Shown here piece by piece: positions 36,687-48,243 of a stretch of DNA of 64,000 nucleotides. Location: positions 1,798,001 to 1,862,000 of the forward strand of contig JAESUZ010002551.1 in the NCBI GenBank assembly GCA_017311185.1. The letters run 5' to 3'. Made by a program: the position numbers and the translations under genes. This stretch comes from Proteles cristata cristata. Its lineage: Eukaryota > Chordata > Mammalia > Carnivora > Hyaenidae. Position 1 is the first letter of the stretch; each line of letters opens with the position of its first letter. The notes beneath the pieces are model-generated. The model saw only the letters and a list, made by a program, of their open reading frames with translations, made no database searches and was not told where the DNA came from.

Positions 36687-37820
36687 AAGTAAACCTAAAT
36701 GGAAAAAATGAAATAATTCATATTTCCTTGAAACTTCCCACTTCCAAGTTATGGCTTCTTAACATTTCAGTGTCTTTCTTTTCAATCATTTTTCTAGTGC
36801 ACATTTTTAACACACCTTAGATTTTACTACTCTATTCTCTGACTTTGTAATTAGCATTGTCTTCTGATTTTTCTCATTACCATTATATTAAAAACATTTT
36901 TCCATCTAATTTTAATGATTCAACAATATGTTGTATGCTTAGAACATAATTTTATTTAATCATATCCCATTGTTGAAAATTTAGTTTGTTTTCTCGTAAG
37001 TAACACTAACGTTAACATATTTTCCCAAAATTTCTCTCTTTACATCTTCACAGTGTTTTGCTGGTATAAATTCCCAGAAAGAGAATGAATGGGTTGGAGA
37101 ATAGGAACATTCAAAATTCTTGAAATACTGTCAGATTGTATTCCATCTGACTGCCATTTTTAATGCTTGTATAACATTTCATCTGATTAGTGCAGCATAA
37201 CTTTCATAAACATCCTCTATTGCCAGATATTTAAACTATTTCAAACTCTGTTATTACAGAAAATGCTCTATGATCACCTTCATGGATAAACAGCAGCTTG
37301 TCTCCAACTAAGGGTAACACTTCGGCCAACTTCCAACACATGAAGATTGTTCTGCAACTGTGCAAAATTCAGACTGATAAGACATGAATCTCAAAGCACT
37401 CCAAGTCCTACAGTCAAGCTGCTCAAAGCACGTCTTTGCGAACCCCATGACTGGGTGACTACCTCATGAAACGCTGTTCTTGGCCTCTCGCTTAGGCCCC
37501 CATTCTTTTCAGTGCTACTCCTCTCAAAGCCGGATACCAAACTATCCAGCCACAAAAATATACATCACCTTTTTATCTTTATTTTTGTATCGCATTTTTC
37601 ACATCACTACTTGCCATTTTAATATCACATACTAATACAGCAGAGATGTCTATTTCTCAAATTAATAATTGCCTATATCTGAAAATTAGCAAAAATTTAA
37701 ATTTTAGCCTCTAAGTAAAGGAGGGAATAGTGGCTACTGAGTCGTGTCAGGAGAGCTAGACTAAGTTCTCTAAAAGATCAAATAAAAGTTCCAGATAATC
37801 TTTACTAGTAAGTAAACAAA

Positions 37821-37846
37821 TACACACACACACACACACACACACC
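37821..37846. repeat. (CA)n microsatellite
   Basis: About 13 uninterrupted CA units. Confidence 0.95.
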
Positions 37847-38361
37847 ACCTATCTATGTTTTCACGAAATCATTCAATTATTTGGCCTTCCCTTTTTATTT
37901 TTCCTTAATAGGTCTTAACTTCCTCAACTTAGAAGTCACTCCCAGGATCAACATATACCCTCATGGTTGGGTAATAACTACTGCATTGTTTCTTCTTCTT
38001 AGGATAATTTCCTAGAAATAGGATTAGTAGTCAATAGAGTATTTCATAATGTTTAATATATATTGTCTTTCCTGTTCTCAATAATTTAACCATTATTCAT
38101 AGACCTACTATTTTTCAATCTTTGTGTTCATGTGTTCACCTCACTTCCCACATCCCAAGTATATTTATTACAGATAGGCAGTGATTTAATACAGTTGAAA
38201 TTAAAAAGAACTTTTTTAATACAACAAAATATAATATGGAGAAAAAGTGAGATCATAAAAATTTCTAATGAGATGATAAAAGTAAAAGGATGTATTTTGG
38301 TGTAAAACCCTATTATTTGTAACACCTACTCCAAGCACCAAGTTTAAAAATACACACGAGT

Positions 38362-38575
38362 GGGGCACATGGGTGGTTTAGTCAGTTGAGTGTATGACTT
38401 TGGCTCAGGTCATGATCTCATGGTTTGTGAGTTCAAGCTCTATATAGCGCTCAGTGCTGTCAGTGCAGAGCCCGCTTTGGAACTTCTGTCCCATTCTCAT
38501 TCTCTCTCTCTCTCTCTCCCCTCTCCCCCACTTGCACTCTTTCAAAACTACATAAACATTAAACACACACACACA
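38362..38575 (+). mobile_element. Carnivore SINE ending in a CA array
   Basis: GGGGCACATGGGTGGTTTAG head, CT array at about 38500-38530, tail CATAAACATTAAACACACAC in which the A tail has turned into CA repeats. Confidence 0.88.
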
Positions 38576-39170
38576 GATACGCACACATACTGTTTGTCAC
38601 TCATTCAACCAGCAAATATTGCAACAAATAGGTGGTAGCCTCTCTCAGGTCTTAAAACAGTAAAACAAATAATATTTAGCCATCATCTTGTGTAGTACTC
38701 TGTCACATTTTCAAATTTTCAGTAAATGGGGCTCATAACACTTTGTATACACAGTCACAGATTTCACAGGAAAGAGGAATTAGAGATGACTTCACCTCTC
38801 AACACGGCTCAGTGCTGAGCCAAGCTCAACCAATCCTGGCAGAAATGCTGTCATATTACTTCAAAATGGCAAATGACATAGGTTTTATTACATCCCTTGG
38901 TGATCTTATTCTGGTATTTATAACTATAAATGATGATCATCAATATCTACTTCAAAGCTGACTCCAAAAAATGCATAATAGTTCATATTCTTACAGAAAA
39001 GTCAACTGACTGTGATACCACATTTACTATTTTGATGTGAGGGCTGGAAGACACATAGCCAAGTGATAAGACTGAAGTTCCTCATACCCATATTTAGCAT
39101 GGTTTTTAGAGAGCTGAGTCCATGAGTCTCTATTAACTCAATATATTCACTAGGCAGATCGTGAACTCAC

Positions 39171-39299
39171 CATTCATTCCGTCACACTTTGAATTCCCAA
39201 CATTAAAGCAGGAAGTTTTCATGTTGCCAGGAAGGACATTCCACCATTTGTATTCAAACCCAAGTGCAGGTTCCATTCCCGCTGGACATGGCCTACATT
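39171..39299 (-). CDS. ELAPOR2: ELAPOR2 exon 10 (residues about 424-467)
   Basis: Acceptor TCTGGTAG precedes 39299 and donor ATG|GTGAGT is at 39171. The 129 bp complete Glu424 and read CRPCPAGMEPALGFEYKWW through NSKCDGMN. CRPCPAG closes the module of exon 9; the rest is a tryptophan-rich segment with single cysteines. Only 160 bp upstream in the transcript (39460 onward on the plus strand) an inverted pair of SINEs begins. Confidence 0.95.
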
Positions 39300-39459
39300 C
39301 TACCAGAGATAACAGAAAAAAACAGTTACAATTAAGCTGCATCTGGACATCTTCCTCTTCCTCTGTTCCAAGGCCTACTAAACTTTAATCACCACAAAGG
39401 CAAGTGGGAAGGAGAGATACTAGAGTGTCAATTCCCTTAAGATTTAATAATTTTCTCTA

Positions 39460-39693
39460 GGGACGCCTGGGTGGCTCATTTGGTTAAGTGTCCAACTTTG
39501 GCTCAGGTCATGATCTCCTGGTTCCTGAGTTTGAGCTCCGTGTCAGGCTCAGTGAGGTCAGCTCAGAGCCTAGAGCCTGCTTCAGATTCTGTATTTCCCT
39601 CTCTCTCTGACCCTCCCCTGCTCACACTCTCGCTCTCTCTCCCTCTCTCTTGCTCTCTCTCAGGAAAAAAACAAACAAAAAAACAAAAAAACC
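39460..39693 (+). mobile_element. Carnivore SINE, plus strand (inverted pair, left arm)
   Basis: GGGACGCCTGGGTGGCTCAT head, CT-rich middle, tail CAGGAAAAAAACAAACAAAA. It sits 160 bp from the 3' splice side of exon 10. Confidence 0.93.
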
Positions 39694-39720
39694 ACAAGTC
39701 AATCAGACTCCTGAGTCCTT

Positions 39721-39940
39721 TTTTTTTTTTTTTAAATTTTAAATGTTTTTTATTGATTTCTGAGAGAGACAGCATGAGCACGGAAGGGTCAGAGAGAGAG
39801 GGAGGCACAGAATCTGAAACAGGCTCCAGGCTCTGAGGCTGTCAGCACAGAGCCTGTCGCCGGGCTCGAACCCATGAACCGCGAGATCTTGACCTGAGCC
39901 GAAGTTGGACGCTTAACCGACTGAGCCACCCTGGCGCCCC
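39721..39940 (-). mobile_element. Carnivore SINE, minus strand (inverted pair, right arm)
   Basis: Poly-T start, ends CTGAGCCACCCTGGCGCCCC. Perfect TSD CTCCTGAGTCCTT (39708-39720 and 39940-39952). Only about 27 bp separate its tail from the tail of the plus-strand copy. Confidence 0.94.
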
Positions 39941-40542
39941 TCCTGAGTCCTTCTTATGCTATCTATCACAGACTCTAGAAAGTAAAATAGCACGGCTATA
40001 TTCAAGTGAGATGACTACAACCGAAATGCACTGTAATTTTTGCCTATGAAAATTAAAAGAAACTGCACTACTTTCTCTATTATTTGACAAGCACTAAAAC
40101 TTTCACAACTGTACACTCTGAAACAATTTAGAGACCATTTTCACTGCCAAAATATCAAACAATTTTTGCTATTATTATAGCACAAAATGTGAATTAGAAG
40201 AGGTTATATCTTATGCTTGCATTAAATTACGTGTACACTCCTACCGAGACAGGAGTGCTTATCCTTAATCAGTTAGTATGGTGGAATTTATTATCAAAAT
40301 CACAGGCAGAGTCATCCCATTAAGAGAATATCACACGTATTACACAAAATGCCCCTAGAAAGCTATCCTCAGTATGCTAAAGCTGCCCTCATCTCATAAT
40401 TCATTATGATAATTCTCAACTCTCCTTCAATCTCTGTGAGATAAGTATGTTGTATAAAGAAGTCTTTCATAAAAACAGTTAACAAGGTCCTAATAGGCCA
40501 GCAAGATTATTTTGCTAATTCTTGGACCAATTGGCATCCTAC

Positions 40543-40723
40543 CCTTTGTTCCATCCGAAAACGTTCCAGGGGGGCAGGGATGGCAAGAAGATGATCCATT
40601 GTTATAAAAGCCTGGGTTGCAAGGTGGACAATCCTTCTTCTCTCCAGAAGGGGGCAACCTAATAGCATCGGTGAGATCCTCCCGGCAGATTTTGGGCTCT
40701 ATCCACTTGTACATAATTTGCGT
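40543..40723 (-). CDS. ELAPOR2: ELAPOR2 exon 9 (residues about 364-424), second GCC2/GCC3 module
   Basis: Acceptor TTCCTCAG precedes 40723; donor AGG|GTAGGA at 40543 has A/G instead of the usual A/A at intron positions 3-4. The 181 bp hold 60 codons plus one base, reading TQIMYKWIEPKICRED through CPPGTFSDGTK. The second half is a cysteine module of the form CPPCNPGFYNNGSSSCHPCPPGTFSDG, with an N-G-S sequon (about N405). Confidence 0.95.
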
Positions 40724-41074
40724 CTGAGGAAAAACAAAACAAAACAAAACTCGCAGGTGGTATAAAATTCTTTATTTGCTTTAAATTTCCAATAACAAAA
40801 ATGTTAAACAGAAAGCCTAGGAAGAATCAAATAGTGAAAGAATAGAAAGGCCAGCAGAAAAGAGAAAAACCTGTGGCAGAACAATGACTGTTATTTCCAA
40901 ATGTTTTCATTATGAGCTACAGGTGGCCTTACCTCATTCATACAGCACATTCTTCATCATGGAATTCCTCTTTCAAATACAGACACATGATTATAACGCC
41001 TATTCTTCTAGCTACTCAGTCACTTTATTCCATAACTGACATATGTTTCTATGTAGAGACTACTATTTCCTTTT

Positions 41075-41301
41075 AAAAAAAATTTTTTTTTTGTTTTTAT
41101 TTTTGAAAGAGAGGGAGAGAGACAGGGTGTGAGTGGGGAAGGGACAGAAAAAGAGAGACACGGAGTCTGAAGCAGGCGCCAGGCTCTGAGCTGTCGGCAC
41201 AGCTCACTCACATACTCAAACTCGGCTCAAACTCACAAACTGTGAAATCATGACCTGAGCCAAAGTCAGACGCTTAACAGACTGAGCCACCCAGGTGCCC
41301 T
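41075..41301 (-). mobile_element. Carnivore SINE, minus strand
   Basis: Ends CTGAGCCACCCAGGTGCCC; TSDs GAGACTACTATTTCCTTT (41056-41073) and GAGACTACTATTTTCATTT (41302-41320). Confidence 0.92.
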
Positions 41302-42370
41302 GAGACTACTATTTTCATTTGGAGATCTCCACGACCCTCTTCCTCTCCCTCGCCCCTGGCACATAACACCATGCCTAGCACAATGTGATCATAAAAGAAC
41401 AGGTTTTTCTTTTTTTTTTTTTTAAAGACTATGGCATTTTGCAAATACATGTGGCTACTCTCTGAATCTTTTTCAGTATCCTGATGTTAGTCTACAAGAC
41501 TCATAGCTAAAATATTTCTAATTCTCGGCCCTCTTACAGGTGCTTCTAACATCAGGGTTAAGACCGCCTCTACTTTAACAGACAGTAATCTTTTAGACCT
41601 CATCCTCTCGTATTCTCTCTCACACATACATACACGTTACACAACACAAAACACAACAAAATAGCTGTAACTCAGCCAAACCCAGAAAGCTGTGATTATA
41701 AAATTACTCTCACTTTGAAACCAGAAAGATTAAATGGGTTAGCCATTTCACGAACAAAATCAATATGCTCAGTAAAGAAAAAAAAAAGGTATTCTAAATG
41801 CAAAGAGAAAAATAATTTCTTTCATAACTATAGTTTTTAAAAAGAGGCTCAGTTTCTTTCAATAGGCATATAATCCAGTGAATCTTTCTCTTTTAAGACA
41901 ATTCTTTGCAGTAAGAAGTCTAATACTGAAGCTGGAGAAACAAAATTAAAGGCACTTCTCTATAGCTATTTCCAGTCAATAGAAAATTATATATAATACA
42001 CCCTTCAGACCACTCAATTTTACTCTCAAGCATGCTCTTAGGGAAGAGCAAATTACCTGATCTGAAGAAGGATGCTTAAGAAAAAAGGTTTAAAAGGTAG
42101 TTGTCTCAACAGAATTATAAATAATGTGTTTTTCCTTTTACAACTCTCTCTCCCTGCATTCATGTTATGGCCCACATCATGACACAGTCTAACCAGCCAC
42201 TGCACCCATCTGCCTCCCTCTTTCCATCTGGAAAGTGATGGCCGCTCCTGGTGAAGCTTCCTCAACAGCTAACACAATAAAGTAGATCCTGCATCCAGCA
42301 GGGGTTCTCCACTCCCCTGAAACAGGCCGTCTAAAATTCTGAGAATCTAAGCAAATGAAATATTATTTTG

Positions 42371-42584
42371 TTTTCTTTTAAATATTTTATTTATTTTTGA
42401 GAGAAAGAGACAGCGTGAGCAGGGGAGGGTCAGAGGGAGAGGAAGACACAGAATCCGAAGCAGGCTCCAGGCTCTGAGCTAGCTGTCAGCACACAGCCCG
42501 ACGCGGGGCTCGAACCCATGAACCGTGAGATCATGACCTGAGCCGAAGTGGGACGCTTAACCGATTGAGCCACCCAGGCGCCCC
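42371..42584 (-). mobile_element. Young carnivore SINE, minus strand
   Basis: Near-consensus body ending TTGAGCCACCCAGGCGCCCC with perfect 17-bp TSDs AATGAAATATTATTTTG (42354-42370 and 42585-42601), indicating recent insertion. Confidence 0.95.
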
Positions 42585-42769
42585 AATGAAATATTATTTT
42601 GGAGAGACTGTCTTTTTAGAATTCTGGCTCAGCAAGTATAGAAAACAAATTTCCAACCCAATCAATTCACAAATTTGCTGATTTATTTGGACATTAATTA
42701 AAATCCCACTGTGTTAGGTCTGAGCTACCGCACTGTTGAAAATAGGTGGTTCCCACGTGTGAGTGGGAG

Positions 42770-42950
42770 TGGGCTGGTGCTAAGCTGAATGCTCGCACTG
42801 ATTTTGGGGGCTCGCCTCGTAATCTTCCCCACCATTTTGGAGGTCAGTATTATTATCCTCAAGTTCATAAATGAGGAAGCTGTGGATAAAAGCCGTGAAG
42901 CAAGCTGCCCAAGAATTAGACACGGCTAGTTAACAGTAAAGTAACACTAG
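42770..42950 (+). mobile_element. MIR-like fragment
   Basis: 'attattatcctcaagttcat', 'aaatgaggaagctg' and 'gtgaagcaagctgcccaag' follow the MIR order (count of cells/balance tract). Diverged. Confidence 0.5.
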
Positions 42951-43057
42951 TCAGGAAAAGCCAGTTGGGTTAGGGTAAAAATAGTAAAGTACTCAAATAT
43001 GTTTCTGACCAAGTCAACTGACCACATGAATTTCAATCCAAGTACAATAAATGTTTA

Positions 43058-43113
43058 AAAATTAGAAAATGTGTAGGGTTAGGGTTAGGGTAAAAAGAAA
43101 ATTAGAAAATGTG
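43058..43113 (+). repeat. Short interstitial telomeric-type insert between 16-bp direct repeats
   Basis: AAAATTAGAAAATGTG occurs at 43058-43073 and again at 43098-43113. Between them lie 24 bases, 43074-43097, reading TAGGGTTAGGGTTAGGG then TAAAAAG. A 15-base match GGGTTAGGGTAAAAA also lies about 115 bp away at 42967-42981. Confidence 0.92.
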
Positions 43114-44147
43114 CACCATCTTTAAACTTAAACATTGAGAAGCCATATTTCAAATGCTCTATAGTAAAAGCTTTGTCTACAGAGCCTCTTGCTTCACATG
43201 GCAGATTGATCCTATGCCTCCCTTTCTAATGGGGACAGATGCTCTCAAGGGGAGCTGACTGGGGAAAGATAATAATATAAATGATACTTAGCGCCAGATG
43301 GCTCGCAGCACAGGTGAAAAATCAACAATCAACTCATTCTTTGGCAAGTTGGGATAAAATTATGAAATACATTATGAAACTAAAAAAACCCTCATAAAAC
43401 AAAACTTATCAGATTGACAGTAAGATTAGAGAAGATCTATAGTGTATGACTATATTTCTATAAAGCAGGAATAAAATACTTTTTAGAGGAACACATGGAG
43501 GTATCAATTCTCACGTCAAAATAAAATTCGAGACTGGAAAGAGTAAATTTAGACAAATTTTGAGACTGGATTTGTCCACAGTTGTCAACTTTCTTCCTGC
43601 AAATGTCCCTGTACAGAAGCACCAAGGCTTTGGAGACTGGCTGAATTCATTCGCTAAATGTCATGAGCTTTAAAATTCTATCAACCACTACTCCACCCTA
43701 CCTGTCCTGTGCTCCATGATGTTCTAACTTGTGTGTTCCCAAACAGGCAGGCTATCACTGCCTTCCCACCTTCTCAATCCTCGATCTTTTCCAGTAGTGG
43801 GACACTGGGTCCTCATCACTTTGTCTCTCCAACATGCCCATATCATTCTGCCAACTTGTGTCCATCCCCTCCTTCAAAGCCATGCTCTAAATTCATATCA
43901 AGTAAAATTTCATAAGAGTCTTTAAAATATTTTTCTCAACATTCACATGTGCTTCCACCATGTCCCCAGCTCACCCATCTACATATCAGCATTCGCCTAA
44001 ATTCCTTTTCTATGAAAGTTCTACTGTTTTCAGTTTTCCCTTGTGGTTACCTCCTTTTCCTCTTTCTAAATTATCAAAGCTTGGGTCCTCCTCTTCTTTT
44101 ATGTGGAAGACACTACAGGGATTGAATATTGTACTGGACGTTCTAGC

Positions 44148-44275
44148 CCTGGCTTTTGAAAATGTTCTAAAATTAAATTGGGGTGAAAACACTAAAAACA
44201 CTGAACTAAAGCTTTAAATGGATACACTGTGTGAAATGAGAATTACATCTCAATAAAGCTGTTGAAAAATATTTT
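44148..44275 (+). mobile_element. Old L1 3' terminus
   Basis: 'aatgttctaaaattaaattg', 'gctttaaatggatacactgt' and 'tacatctcaataaagctgtt' match the end of old L1 3' UTRs. Only the last 130 bp remain. Confidence 0.75.
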
Positions 44276-45049
44276 AAAGAAGACTATCATGTAATTTTAT
44301 TTTATAGAAATTTAAAACTCTTTAAACACTGAGAAATGCCATGGTCTTTTCTCATCATCCTAATTCAGCAACACAGTTTCCAGGAAGAACTGTAGGAACA
44401 AAGGCAGTTATAAAACCCATATCCCTTTATACCCTATTTTTTAATGCCCCCTACATCTTACCCTTGCTATATAATTCACAAGTACTGTGTAAGAGACATT
44501 GAGCATTTGGAATAACTTAGAACACTGAAGTTCACTGCAGGGCAAAGAAAGTACTAGACAAATTCCATCAATTTCCTAGCTTCGGGGATGACTAAGTTGC
44601 ACAGTCTAGTGTCCCTTCTCAAGAAAGGCTCCTTCTGAAACATCCCACCCTGCAGGGCACCCTTCTTACCCTGGCAACAACCGCCCTCTATGACAAAACA
44701 TGCTGCTCCAGAACTGAGCAGCTCTGCTCCTTAGAACAGTATGTGCCAATGGAACTTGCCTTCTATAAAGTCACCCAACTTCTGCCTTATGGAATAATAC
44801 AGAAAAGTCTATTTCTTTATTTCTATGACTTCCCTTCTCATGCTTTAGCTCAGTATTTAGGAAGTTTTCATTAAGTACCTAGGAGACATAGTACCTGTGG
44901 GGAATTTAAATATTAATAAGACAAATTAGCAGCTACAGTCTAATAGTGATTAGGCAGGTTCACAAACTTCTAGAATATATTAAAAAAGAGAAGAAAAGAA
45001 AATATTTGAATAGGATACAAAAGCATTGTTTCAGAAACAAACATAATTA

Positions 45050-45165
45050 GGATTAGAATTCCAGCCTTAAAACTTACTGGCTCTGGCTACCTATAACCTT
45101 ATGGAAATTACTTTCACCTCACCAACCTTCAGTTTTCTCATCTACAAACTGGATATAGTAATGTT
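45050..45165 (+). mobile_element. MIR SINE (old)
   Basis: 'actggctctggctacctata', 'accttcagttttctcatcta' and 'caaactggatatagtaatg' match the MIR core and 3' part. Confidence 0.75.
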
Positions 45166-47138
45166 TCAATTGCATAGCTCTTGAGAAAAATAATTAGGGG
45201 CAATGTTAGAAGACACATGCATGCACAGAGTGAGTGTAAATTTGTAAATTACACAATTATGTAAATGACAGGTGCTTCTGCTACTAATACCATCATTTCT
45301 ATTACTGTCATTACTGTCACCACCATCATTTTGAAGAGAAACATGAAATATCATGGATATTCAAAGGAAAGAGATCAAATCTCTTTGGGACAAGTAGAAA
45401 ATGTCAGAAAGATGGTCAAAATTCCTTTGTTCCGTGATGTCTTTTCTTCAACCTGAAAAAAATATTTTCAGCAACTTCATATCAAATAGTTTAATATCCT
45501 GGCCCCTCTACTTTAGATATTGTCAAAATTATTTCGAGCCCTCTGCCACAAGCAGAACTCTCTAATTGTGCCGATCATTCATTTACTTACTAATTCTCTC
45601 ATTTATTAATTCATTCAAAACATGCTTCATTATCTTCTATGTTCCAGGGACTCAACTAGGGATGGAGATGTTTTCTTTTGCAGTGATTAAGAACACATTT
45701 CTGTCTACAGGAAGCTGAGAGTCTGGTGAAGGAAACAGTCATCTTTACAAGAACTGTATTTGCAGTAAGATGAACTGATACCAAAACGCTAGCAAACTTT
45801 CTATGACCACTATGAAACTATCAGGAGAGGTATGTAAAAAATTATGTGGGAGTTCCCAGTATATCAAGACAATCAAGACAATCTTGCCATGACTATTCAT
45901 GTTATTTAAGAGTAGAAGAGTTCTGTGAAACTGCACTGAATCGCTCTCTTTTTATTGTGGTAAGAGACGCCATCTTTTCCTCTTTAGGAACTGACTTGTG
46001 TGACACTGAGAGGAAACGGGAGTTACAGAGTCCCAGCCACAGGGATCAGCCAGTGAATGAAGCTGTCCAACCACAGTATCCCATGCTACTGGATGAAATG
46101 GCTGGTGTGAAGTTGCCTCGTGATTCAAGGGGGACTCACAAGAGTCTTTTCTGAAACTTTGGTCAGTGCCTCCCCCTGATCAAAAGCTGTGAGGATGATA
46201 GTGGAGAAGCCAGCAGGCATCTGGTACCACAGGAACGAGCTTGCCTCCAAAGGAAACCAAAACGTACAAGAATTCCAATGATAAGAGGAAGAGAAAAATG
46301 TCTTGATAAAGCTGTTTGCTCTATCCTGACTTCCAAGTCACATGAGCCTCCTGCCCTCATCCACCCACCCCAAATGCTAAAAAGTATGTTTTAATTTCAT
46401 CAACAGGACTGTCAATCATTTCCAAGTGTGGAACCAAACTGACACTTTGCAGCCATTCAAGAGAATGGAGTATCACATCCCATGGCCAGGGCAGGGGAGG
46501 GAATTACTATTTACCCTGAAATAAAAGATCCTCCCCCCAAAAAAACATTACTCTCTCTAGCTCTGGTACCCAAAATAAATAAAAGTTTAAGCCTTGTCTA
46601 TAAGTGGTTGACTCCCTAGCAAAATCATCTTATACCTCTAACTCCAGCAAGCAGATCTGAGACAGCCTTCGTGGATAGGATAAACAAATGAGTGACTTGT
46701 TTTTCAACTAGGTACCTACGTAATTGAAAATTAAGTATCCATCACATTCTTGGGATGTTTTTAAATGTCTGTTGCATTTTTTTATTCCATAAGCCAGGTT
46801 CTAAGTTTGGATTCTTTTTGAAATATTTTTATCAAGTTAATGTTTTCTCTTTTCTAAATATTTTTATATCTGAGGCTTTAACACAAATAAATGCCAACTT
46901 TGCTAATTTGAGCTCACTGCTCAAGCAAAGTGAGGTCTCTCTAAATTTCACTTCTGTCATTTTCCCCAGCTTTAATGATTTACAGTTCAACACACTCATT
47001 GCTAATATCCTCATGCAAATTGAGGATTTTTAAATCAAATGTTGAAAATAACTCATATGTACTCATATCTTCTTGGTATGAATTTGAATATATATAATTA
47101 CTTTGCTAATTTATATTCCTACAGGCAATACATGATAC

Positions 47139-47182
47139 CAACTATGCTACTAGTTGATATCAACTATACTCCTAGTTGATGT
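47139..47182. repeat. Two-copy 22-bp tandem repeat, each copy palindromic
   Basis: CAACTATGCTACTAGTTGAT-type unit at 47139-47160 and CAACTATACTCCTAGTTGAT-type unit at 47161-47182. Each has CAACTA and TAGTTG arms around a ten-base... core, so each can form a small hairpin. Confidence 0.85.
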
Positions 47183-47819
47183 CCATTTATTAAGTCAGAC
47201 ATTTTACATATAGCTCCTCAATTAGCCATATATCCTCTTAAACAGATCATTTAGTCCACAATTCCCTATCTTAGCCATTGGGAGATAAGAGAAACTGGTT
47301 CAAATATGTTGATAAACATTAAAAGATGGCTTCTCTCAATAATTACCTGGCCATTAGCAAGGTCCAGATTGTTTAAGTTCAAATCTCAAGCACTGAATCT
47401 GTGCATGGGCTCGTATGCAGCCACATTGAGTATATCTCAATATATGTAAAAAGTGGGCTCTGAACATTTTAAAAATAAAACATACACAAAAATTTCAGGT
47501 TAACTCACCACTGTGAAACCTCCCTCCTCTCACATGAGCCTCTGTCATTAGATGGAGCTAATGTGACCCCCTACCCACATCCCCCGACTCAAGTCTCACT
47601 CCTACCTCCATGCTCCTTCCTACATCAGATCCTCACCAATCTGCTCCTTTTCTCAAAATGCTCTTCTTCCATATGTGGGCCCAAGCTTTCAGACAGTTCT
47701 GAAGCCTTTCCAGGCTAGGTCAGATCCCCATAAAACTCAGACTTCTCTTTCTGTAGCACTAATCACAACTGGAAATAACAAATTTTTTTTGACAGACTGT
47801 ATCTATTCCACTGAAATCC

Positions 47820-48032
47820 AGACCAGTGGTTCTCAAACTGCTGAGATCCTAGACCAGCAGAGTAAGAATTACCTGGGAACTTCTTATAAATATAAATTCT
47901 CTTGGGGCACCTGGGTGGCTCAGTCAGTGGAGCATCCAACTCTAGGTTTTGGCTCAGGTCATGGTCTCACGGTTTCATGAGTTTGAGCCTAGTGTCAAGC
48001 TCTGTGCTGACAGCGTGGAGCCTGCTTGGGAT

Positions 48033-48075
<43 letters not shown>

Positions 48076-48243
48076 CCCAACGACCAAAAATAAACAAATA
48101 AATGTTAAAAAAAAAAAAAAGTAAATAAATTTAAAATGTAATATAAATTCTCAGGTCCCACCCAAAATCTGCTGAAACAGAAAATCTGGGACAGGAACCT
48201 CGAGGTGAGTCAGATGCACACAAGAAACTGACAACCACTGCTC
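47820..48243 (+). mobile_element. MER5A-like hAT nonautonomous element, split by a SINE
   Basis: CAGTGGTTCTCAAACTG start, AAGAATTACCTGGGAACTTC, then after the SINE TCTCAGGTCCCACCCAAAAT and ACAACCACTG end. Terminal CAGTGGTT / AACCACTG are inverted, as in hAT elements. Confidence 0.78.
47904..48138 (+). mobile_element. Carnivore SINE inside MER5A-like element
   Basis: GGGGCACCTGGGTGGCTCAG head; CT array 48042-48071; A(14) tail. TSD-like AAATATAAATTCTC (47888-47901) and TAATATAAATTCTC (48139-48152). Confidence 0.93.

Larger units (their letters stand above)
35800..37220. mobile_element. Old L1-like sequence, split by two SINEs
   Basis: Text such as 'ttctagaagagaatctcagt', 'agaattactaggttaaa', 'ttgctggtataaattcccag' and 'gaatgaatgggttggagaat' resembles the old-L1 3' tract. 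Orientation and exact ends are not secure; two similar tracts may be two fragments. Confidence 0.45.
34957..39170 (-). other. ELAPOR2 intron 10
   Basis: 4214 bp, phase 1. Carries an L2/MIR-like trace near 35425-35540, old L1-like sequence at about 35800-37220 interrupted by SINEs at 36041-36223 (minus) and 36480-36686 (plus), a CA array at 37821-37846 and a SINE at 38362-38575. Confidence 0.8.
39300..40542 (-). other. ELAPOR2 intron 9
   Basis: 1243 bp, phase 1. Its lower third is a tail-to-tail pair of SINEs (39460-39693 plus, 39721-39940 minus); the rest is AT-rich with nothing recognised. Confidence 0.88.

Noticed and set aside
43074..43090. TTAGGG units as a chromosome end or fusion point
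   Set aside because: Fewer than three units, embedded in an intron between short direct repeats; far too small for a telomere or fusion relic.
43690..44220. Pyrimidine-rich stretch with 60-85 codon frames as a processed pseudogene
   Set aside because: The frames are unrelated to any protein I know, and the end of the stretch matches an L1 3' terminus; the rest is probably L2-like.
45846..46360. Overlapping frames of 102 and 65 codons on opposite strands
   Set aside because: No splice context, no recognisable protein and no codon pattern beyond chance; treated as intronic.
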